NCBI GenBank assembly: GCA_900767835.1 | Contig: CAAGAO010000035.1 | Location: 1-10,719 of the forward strand | Length of the DNA stretch: 10,719 nucleotides | Source: Clostridia bacterium | GTDB taxonomy: Bacteria; Bacillota; Clostridia; Christensenellales; UBA1242 | Direction: 5' to 3' | Notes under the pieces: generated by a model | What the model was told of the DNA's origin: nothing | Seen by the model: only the letters and a program-made list of their open reading frames with translations | Databases searched by the model: none | Program-made: the position numbers and the translations under genes | Shown: in pieces, positions 6,283 through 10,719 of the stretch | How positions within the stretch are numbered: the stretch's first letter is position 1 | Layout of the letters: the number at the start of each line of letters is the position of its first letter

Positions 6283-6303
6283 TAATATATAGTTTACAAT
6301 TAA
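6261..6303 (-). terminator. trxB terminator hairpin / palindrome
   Basis: TTAATTGTAAA (6272-6282) and TTTACAATTAA (6293-6303) form a perfect 11-bp stem with a 10-nt loop. On the minus strand the stem is followed by TTTAATTTTTG, a broken U-tract, and it begins 42 nt after the trxB stop. That fits a Rho-independent terminator, although the stem has only two G-C-type pairs. The same palindrome overlaps the -35 of the exporter promoter and could equally be an operator. Both roles are compatible. Confidence 0.55.
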
Positions 6304-6344
6304 GTCCTTTTTACGACAAATAATTAAAATTGATTAAAAAGTGC

Positions 6345-7265
6345 TCAACTGTTTTGGCGTATAAAGTCCATAACTGCAACCGCACCATCACTGCAAGCGG
6401 TTACTATTTGTCTTAGTGTGGTGTTTCTTACATCTCCTACTGCATAAACATTTTTTAAACTCGTTTGCATTCTTTCGTTAGTTTGTATAAAACCGTCTTG
6501 TGTTAAAGTTACTTGACTTGCAAATAGTTCAGTGTCTGGTTTTCTGCCTATGGCAATAAAAATTCCGTCTGTTTGTAAAATTCTTTTTTCATTGGTCAAT
6601 TTGTTTAAAATTTCAATTTCTTGTAATTTTTCTTCACCAATTAAGTTTGTCACAACATAATTTGTTAAAATTTCAATTTTGGCATTTTCCCCACTTGCCA
6701 AAGATTTTACTTTATTCAAAGAACTTTCTTGAGCCCTAAAGCCATCTCGCCTATGCACTAAATAAATCTTTTTTGCTATGTTACTTAAATATAGGCAATC
6801 TGCCATTGAAGTGTTGCCACCACCAACAACTGTAACAACCTTATCTTTAAAAAAGTTGCCATCACAAGTAGCACAATAACTAAGCCCTTTGCCTAAAAAT
6901 TGTTTTTCATTTTTTACATCTAAAGATTTCGCATAGGCACCAGTTGCAATTATGACCGCTTTGGCCGAATAAGTGTTTTTATGAGTGATTACTGTTTTTA
7001 TTTCTTCTTGCAAGTTGCAAGAAACCACTTCTTCAGTTTTGAAAATCACGCCTAAATTTTTAGCCTGATTTTTCATTTTTATAGATAAATCATAGCCGTT
7101 AATTTCTTCAAAGCCTGGATAATTTTTAATATTGTTTATTACTGCGACTTGTCCACCAGCATAAGATTTTTCTAAAATTAGCACTTTTTTATTTGCAATG
7201 GCTCCATATATTCCCGCTGTAAGCCCAGCAGGGCCACCACCTATAATTATTATGTCGTATTCCAC
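6345..7265 (-). CDS. trxB: Thioredoxin-disulfide reductase
   Basis: TrxB is a cytoplasmic FAD enzyme that passes electrons from NADPH through a cysteine pair to thioredoxin, and so to ribonucleotide reductase, peroxidases and protein disulfides. At 306 residues it has normal low-molecular-weight TrxB length. Visible landmarks are the FAD-binding GGGPAG (9-14), GGQV (37-40), ATGA (107-110), the redox motif CATC (131-134) within YCATCDGNFF, the NADPH-binding GGGNTSMADC (148-157), HRRDGFRA (171-178), IAIGRKPDT (237-245) and the FAD-closing YAVGDVR (274-280). The first codon is GTG, chosen because AAGGAG (7272-7277) sits 6 nt upstream and the FAD motif begins at residue 9. No thioredoxin gene is adjacent. 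pfkA lies upstream on the same strand across a 226-bp gap, and a weak terminator between them suggests separate transcripts. Confidence 0.96.
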   Translation of the reverse strand: MEYDIIIIGGGPAGLTAGIYGAIANKKVLILEKSYAGGQVAVINNIKNYPGFEEINGYDLSIKMKNQAKNLGVIFKTEEVVSCNLQEEIKTVITHKNTYSAKAVIIATGAYAKSLDVKNEKQFLGKGLSYCATCDGNFFKDKVVTVVGGGNTSMADCLYLSNIAKKIYLVHRRDGFRAQESSLNKVKSLASGENAKIEILTNYVVTNLIGEEKLQEIEILNKLTNEKRILQTDGIFIAIGRKPDTELFASQVTLTQDGFIQTNERMQTSLKNVYAVGDVRNTTLRQIVTACSDGAVAVMDFIRQNS

Positions 7266-7307
7266 TTTTATCTCCTTTTAAAGATTTTATTGCTAAACAA
7301 AAACTCG

Positions 7308-7388
7308 TTAGTCAGCATTTATCATTTGTTAAACCACTTTAGTCATGCATTTGCGTGCCAGCGCCCCCTTGGCAGTGGAGCACAAACT
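7308..7388. other. GC-rich island and short direct repeats between pfkA and trxB
   Basis: Bases 7351-7385 contain 23 G or C out of 35, far above the surrounding DNA. TGCCA (7356-7360) and TGGCA (7370-7374) can pair around GCGCCCCCT. Just left of it TTAGTCAGCATTT (7308-7320) and TTAGTCATGCATTT (7339-7352) are near-identical direct repeats. A 36-codon plus-strand reading frame (7345-7455) crosses the island but has no ribosome binding site. The composition suggests an inserted piece, perhaps a truncated dispersed intergenic repeat, or a structured RNA. The remainder of the 226-bp gap is A/T-rich with no convincing trxB promoter. Confidence 0.4.
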
Positions 7389-7399
7389 TAGTACTTTTC

Positions 7400-7426
7400 A
7401 AAAAATTATTAATTTAGCCATAATTT
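7400..7426 (-). terminator. Weak terminator after pfkA
   Basis: On the minus strand AAATTAT (7426-7420) and ATAATTT (7409-7403) form a 7-bp A/T stem with a 10-nt loop, followed by a run of six Ts (7405-7400, overlapping the stem end). It stands about 65 nt after the pfkA stop. The stem lacks G-C pairs, so efficiency would be low and readthrough into trxB is possible. Confidence 0.4.
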
Positions 7427-7491
7427 ATCAATCATCAGTCATAATTATTCAATAATAATCAGTCCGTAGTTTTTCATTTAGTAGTCAATAT

Positions 7492-8367
7492 TTATAGTTC
7501 TACAGTTTTAAACTCGCTATTTTTATACACAACCATTACATTATATATGCCACTTTTTATACAGTCTGCCACTTTTTTTGCAAAGCCAGCGGACATTATT
7601 AAATCAGTATTAGTTGCATAACCTCCGCGTTGCACATAACCGACCACAGCCGATTTAATATCTCTATGTGGCAAATTGTCTTGCAAATATTTTTTTAGTT
7701 CGTCAATGTTTGTAGTATTTTCTTGCAAAATTATTATAGGCGAAGTATTTGTTTTTAATTCCTTTTTAACCGCCTTTAATAAATCTTGGTTTGTACTTTT
7801 ATCGGTAAAAGTGTAACAAGCATTCATTTGTTTTGCCACACTGTTTGCAATATCTGGGCAGTGCCTGCCCATTACTTCATAGATGCAAGTGCGGTCAAAG
7901 GCTTTCATAGATGTGTCCACTTTTTGAATAAAATCTACCGCATTATTAACCGCTGTTGAATAACCTATGGAGTAATCACTTTGACTTATGTCATTATCAA
8001 TTGTCGTTGGAATAAAAATGCAATTAATTCCTGCATTTTTTAGTAGTTTTGTACCTTGCAAAGAACCATTACCCCCCATAACTATTAGTAAATCTATATT
8101 ATTATTTTTTAAACTATTTACACATTTTTTAAAGCCTTTTGCTGTCATAAATTCTTGACTTCTTGAACTTTTTATAATAATTCCGCCCTTTTTTCGCTCA
8201 TTTTTTAGTGTTTTTATATCAATTTTTGCAATTTCGTTATCAATTATGCCTTGCAGTCCATGATAGAATAATACCACATTATGCTTTTTTAATTTACTAC
8301 ATAGATTGTACAAGCACTCGTTCATTCCAGCACCATCTCCACCGCTACCAATTATTGCTATATTCAT
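7492..8367 (-). CDS. pfkA: 6-phosphofructokinase, divergent PfkA family
   Basis: PfkA phosphorylates fructose 6-phosphate to the 1,6-bisphosphate, the committed step of glycolysis in the cytoplasm. Family features are SGGDGAGMN (8-16), R69 (E. coli R72), GGNGS (98-102), TIDND (122-126) with catalytic D124 (E. coli D127), DTS (151-153), R159 (R162), EVMGR (164-168), E216 (E222) and QRGG (246-249). Several positions are unusual. N100 replaces the Mg-binding Asp of GGDGS (D103); T121 replaces the Gly in PGTIDND (Gly in ATP enzymes, Lys in pyrophosphate enzymes); Y244 replaces the substrate-binding H249; K238 replaces R243. The protein has 291 residues against about 320, and the loss is at the C-terminus. 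AAGGAG lies 6 nt before the ATG. Gly at 101 favours ATP over pyrophosphate. It may be a slow or specialised paralogue, or have altered substrate or regulation; a main PfkA could exist elsewhere. Confidence 0.82.
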   Translation of the reverse strand: MNIAIIGSGGDGAGMNECLYNLCSKLKKHNVVLFYHGLQGIIDNEIAKIDIKTLKNERKKGGIIIKSSRSQEFMTAKGFKKCVNSLKNNNIDLLIVMGGNGSLQGTKLLKNAGINCIFIPTTIDNDISQSDYSIGYSTAVNNAVDFIQKVDTSMKAFDRTCIYEVMGRHCPDIANSVAKQMNACYTFTDKSTNQDLLKAVKKELKTNTSPIIILQENTTNIDELKKYLQDNLPHRDIKSAVVGYVQRGGYATNTDLIMSAGFAKKVADCIKSGIYNVMVVYKNSEFKTVEL

Positions 8368-8393
8368 TTTTATCTCCTTTTACTCTTGCTAAA

Positions 8394-8431
8394 TTTATTA
8401 ATTATAAAACACTTTATTAAGTATAAAACAC
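8394..8431. repeat. 19-bp tandem repeat in the pfkA leader
   Basis: TTTATTAATTATAAAACAC (8394-8412) is followed directly by TTTATTAAGTATAAAACAC (8413-8431), with one mismatch in 19. Read in the pfkA direction, each copy carries a -10-like hexamer (TATACT, then TATAAT) and begins with GTG. The repeat lies 27 nt before the pfkA ATG, where a promoter or regulator-binding pair would be expected. A spacing of 19 bp is close to two helical turns, which would put two sites on the same DNA face. The rest of 8432-8546 is A/T-rich without a gene or clear ung terminator. Confidence 0.6.
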
Positions 8432-8546
8432 AAATTATATGTTTTGTTTATTATATCAATTAAAATTAGACCTTGATTTTTTGTCATAATTTTTCAGTAT
8501 TTATTTCTAAATTATTTTATTAATTCTTTAAATATTTTTATTAATT

Positions 8547-9209
8547 TTAATTCCACATTATAGGTTTTTTACCTAAGGAAAGCAAAATTTCATTACATTT
8601 TTTAAAATGTCCATTTCCAAAAAAACCATTATATGCCGAAAGCGGACTAGGGTGTGCCGATTTTAATATGTAATGCCAATTATTTGTAATTAATGGCTCA
8701 AATGCTTTTGCATTGCCACCCCAAAGCAGAAATATTACTGGGTCTTGTCGGTCGTTCAATTTTTTAATAATTTCAGCCGTTATGTTTTCCCAACCTTTGC
8801 CTTTGTGACTATTTGCTTGCCCCTGGCGAACTGTTAAAACTGCATTTAAAAGTAATACTCCTTGCTTTGCCCAGCGAGTCAAATCGCCCGTTTGTTCACA
8901 CTTAATACCAAACTCAGATTCAATTTCTTTATAGATGTTTTTTAAACTTGGCGGAAGTGGGACACCATTTGGAACAGAAAAACTCATTCCCATTGCTTGC
9001 CCAATTTCGTGATATGGGTCTTGCCCGATTATTACCACTTTAACATCATTAAATTTTACCATATTTAATGCATTAAAAATTTGGTTATATGGTGGGAAAA
9101 TTGTATATTCTGCATATTCATTATCAAGCCACGCCTGCAATTTTTTAAAATATTCTTTTTCAAATTCTGGTTTTAAAATTTCATACCAATTTTTTGTTAT
9201 TTGTATCAT
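8547..9209 (-). CDS. ung: Uracil-DNA glycosylase, family 1
   Basis: Ung removes uracil from DNA and starts base excision repair of deaminated cytosine or misincorporated dUMP. The 220 residues cover the whole family. They include the catalytic water-activating loop GQDPYHEIGQAMGMSFSV (62-79) with D64 and Y66, the PPSLKNI segment (86-92), LLNAVLTV (120-127) with the uracil-binding Asn (N122), LLWGGNAK (161-168), and the DNA-intercalation loop HPSPLSAYNGFFG (186-198) with H186. The ending PIMW resembles the PIDW of E. coli Ung. No Shine-Dalgarno precedes the ATG. Instead a good promoter has its -10 only 7 nt before the start codon, so the mRNA is probably leaderless. The gene is flanked by the LRR gene's terminator upstream and pfkA downstream, and looks like a single transcription unit. 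Confidence 0.97.
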   Translation of the reverse strand: MIQITKNWYEILKPEFEKEYFKKLQAWLDNEYAEYTIFPPYNQIFNALNMVKFNDVKVVIIGQDPYHEIGQAMGMSFSVPNGVPLPPSLKNIYKEIESEFGIKCEQTGDLTRWAKQGVLLLNAVLTVRQGQANSHKGKGWENITAEIIKKLNDRQDPVIFLLWGGNAKAFEPLITNNWHYILKSAHPSPLSAYNGFFGNGHFKKCNEILLSLGKKPIMWN

Positions 9210-9216
9210 ACCAAAT

Positions 9217-9245
9217 ATTATATATATTTTTAAAAATCATAACAA
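9217..9245 (-). promoter_or_regulatory. ung promoter abutting the start codon
   Basis: On the minus strand TTGTTA (9245-9240), an exact 17-nt spacer and a perfect TATAAT (9222-9217) are followed by seven bases (ATTTGGT) and then the ATG (9209). The usual start distance after a -10 falls on the A of the ATG. This explains the lack of a ribosome binding site and predicts a leaderless message. Confidence 0.75.
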
Positions 9246-9311
9246 GCAAAATTTATGACAAAAATAAAATTTCTAAAATGAATATTCTAAAGAAATATTT
9301 TATCTATTGTT

Positions 9312-9346
9312 AAAAAACTCACTCTGTAGCCTAAACTACAGAGTGA
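9312..9346 (-). terminator. Rho-independent terminator of the LRR surface protein gene
   Basis: TCACTCTGTAG (9319-9329) and CTACAGAGTGA (9336-9346) form a perfect 11-bp stem with a 6-nt loop. On the minus strand G and six Ts (9317-9312) follow. This is the clearest terminator in the window, 84 nt after the LRR stop codon and upstream of the ung promoter. Confidence 0.95.
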
Positions 9347-9429
9347 ACATACAACAATACTAAAACAATACCAAATTATTTTGCCCCCATTGTTGACAAA
9401 GAGACTTTAAAATATTTAAGATTTATAAC

Positions 9430-10719
9430 CTAGGTTCTACGCCAATAAGGACCTGAATATGTCGATTTTAAATACGTTGCTGCAGTTGTAGGGTTAGATA
9501 GGTCACTTTCTTTTATGCTAGTTGAACCAGCAGACCAACCTGTTTTCACTTCAAAAATAACCGATGTTAAATTAGTACAGTTTCCAAATGCATATGATCC
9601 AATTGTTGTAACACTTCCTGGTATAATAATACTCTTTAACCCTGTACACCCAGAAAATACTGACATATCAATAGTTTTTACCGTACTAGGAATAGTAAAA
9701 CTTGTTAATTGAGTACAATTAGCAAAAGCACAATCTGGCAATATCTCTATACCATCTTCAAATTCTACACTTTTTAAATTGCTATCAGAGAATGAAAAAG
9801 ATGTCAAAGATTTTGGAATAGTTATATTTGTTAAATTAGTACAGTTTTTAAATGCATCAGTCGCTATTGTCTTTAATTTAGATGGTAAAGTTATTTCTGC
9901 CAAACTAGTACACCCTTCAAATGTTTTGGTATTAATATTAGTTAAACTATTAGGCAATTGCACTTTTTTTAATTTAGTGCAATCCATGAACATTCCGCTA
10001 CCAGTCTGTGACATACTTTCTGGCAACACAATTGATGTAAATCCGCATCCTTCAAATGTATTTCCACCCCATGATGTGATTGTTTTTGGGAAATTTATTG
10101 ATTTTAAATTAGAGCAGCCTCCAAAAGGTGCATAATTAAAACTAGTAAATCCCTCAGGAAGAACTACCGATGTTAGATTTGTGCAATTATAAAATGATTG
10201 CATACTTAATGATGTTATTCCTTCTAAAAGAATTACAACGCGATAATCTTTTACATTTTGAGGAGTATCAATTGTTGTACATGCTGTACCATTGATATTT
10301 GATGGAATTATTAATATATCAGACCCCCACACTTCTTTTGTAGGCACTTCTGTTATATTTTCACCACTTGTTTCAAAACCAGTGGTTGATATATTTGTTG
10401 CATCTATCTTTGAAAAATTCATTGACAAAGATACATTTACCATTGTAGTAATATTAACATATTTGCCTGCACCATCTTTTGCGGGAAGTAATGTGTATGT
10501 AATTGTTGTTGATTTATTGCCATCGGTTGAATTTAATACACTTGTATAATTATCGCAATCAACTGAATATTTGGCGTCTGTTGCAACTGTGGTTTTATCC
10601 TCAACTAGTATTAAATTTTGTGTGCCATTTGTTACAGTCAATACTATAGTTATTGGCTCAACAACATTTGTTGCACTCATATTGCTAAAATATACACCAT
10701 TACCTGAATTAATGTTAAA
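9430..10719 (-). CDS. BspA-type leucine-rich-repeat surface protein, 5' end outside the window
   Basis: The reading frame stays open past the ATG at 10680 to the right edge (13 further codons, FNINSGNGVYFSN), so only the C-terminal 429 residues are visible. The real start, and any signal peptide, lies outside. Residues 1 to about 120 are a Thr/Val/Asn-rich beta-type region, perhaps an immunoglobulin-like or other extracellular domain. From about 176 to 390 come nine LRR_5 units of 22-23 residues starting F-x-x-C (near 176, 199, 222, 244, 267, 290, 332, 355, 378). One degenerate unit near 313 lacks F-x-x-C. The tail ends ATYLKSTYSGPYWRRT, a type of ending I associate with gut Bacillota LRR proteins. 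No sortase motif or C-terminal membrane anchor is visible. Such proteins are usually secreted or surface-bound and used for adhesion; the ligand cannot be read. Confidence 0.88.
   Translation of the reverse strand, partial: FNINSGNGVYFSNMSATNVVEPITIVLTVTNGTQNLILVEDKTTVATDAKYSVDCDNYTSVLNSTDGNKSTTITYTLLPAKDGAGKYVNITTMVNVSLSMNFSKIDATNISTTGFETSGENITEVPTKEVWGSDILIIPSNINGTACTTIDTPQNVKDYRVVILLEGITSLSMQSFYNCTNLTSVVLPEGFTSFNYAPFGGCSNLKSINFPKTITSWGGNTFEGCGFTSIVLPESMSQTGSGMFMDCTKLKKVQLPNSLTNINTKTFEGCTSLAEITLPSKLKTIATDAFKNCTNLTNITIPKSLTSFSFSDSNLKSVEFEDGIEILPDCAFANCTQLTSFTIPSTVKTIDMSVFSGCTGLKSIIIPGSVTTIGSYAFGNCTNLTSVIFEVKTGWSAGSTSIKESDLSNPTTAATYLKSTYSGPYWRRT
9550..10194 (-). repeat. LRR_5-coding repeats with 69-bp period
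   Basis: The DNA encodes consecutive 23-residue leucine-rich units of the form F-x-x-C-T-x-L-x-x-(I/V)-x-(I/L/F)-P. The period is 69 bp for most steps, with one 66-bp step (between the third and fourth units) and a degenerate seventh unit. The units share a protein consensus but are clearly diverged in DNA, so the array is old and not a recent slippage expansion. Confidence 0.85.

Noticed and set aside
7345..7455. 36-codon plus-strand reading frame across the GC-rich island
   Set aside because: There is no ribosome binding site and no promoter, and most of its unusual codons come from the GC-rich repeat-like segment. It is more likely incidental.
8515..8549. Repeated TTTATTAATT words downstream of ung as further copies of the pfkA leader repeat
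   Set aside because: Only a 10-base A/T-only word is shared. In DNA of this composition that is expected by chance, and the flanks do not match.
9515..10549. Three plus-strand frames antisense to the LRR gene
   Set aside because: They are repeat-driven shadows of the 69-bp LRR units with no start signals.

Overview
The window is AT-rich DNA with compact, well-spaced bacterial genes, strong AAGGAG-type ribosome binding sites and Rho-independent terminators. It reads as a low-GC member of the Bacillota, most likely an uncultured gut Clostridia-type organism. The evidence is the base composition, the BspA-type leucine-rich-repeat (LRR) surface protein, the meso-diaminopimelate dehydrogenase route and the long MacB/FtsX-like ABC fusion. 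This placement is an inference; there is no rRNA or other marker gene here to fix it. Apart from dut, every gene lies on the minus strand.

Layout from left to right. Bases 1-383 hold no protein gene: there are two copies of a hairpin-forming repeat 124 bp apart, a possible small transcript between them, and the dut promoter. dut (dUTPase, plus strand) faces dapB and ddh (minus strand), which encode two consecutive enzymes of meso-diaminopimelate/lysine synthesis. Next come an orphan 181-residue protein with its own promoter and terminator, an 851-residue ABC exporter (ATPase fused to an FtsX-type permease), trxB (thioredoxin reductase, GTG start), a divergent 6-phosphofructokinase, ung (uracil-DNA glycosylase, probably leaderless), and the 3' part of an LRR surface protein gene that runs off the right edge.

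How the genes relate. Most are housekeeping genes that look separately transcribed. Only ddh-dapB look like a functional pair: DapB makes tetrahydrodipicolinate and Ddh converts it to meso-diaminopimelate in one step. dut and ung both limit uracil in DNA but are far apart and on opposite strands. I see no complete undescribed multi-gene system. The points most worth a second look are the left-edge repeat/small-RNA candidate, the phosphofructokinase with altered active-site residues and a 19-bp tandem repeat in its leader, a GC-rich island between pfkA and trxB, paired palindromes in front of the ABC exporter, and the leaderless signal at ung.
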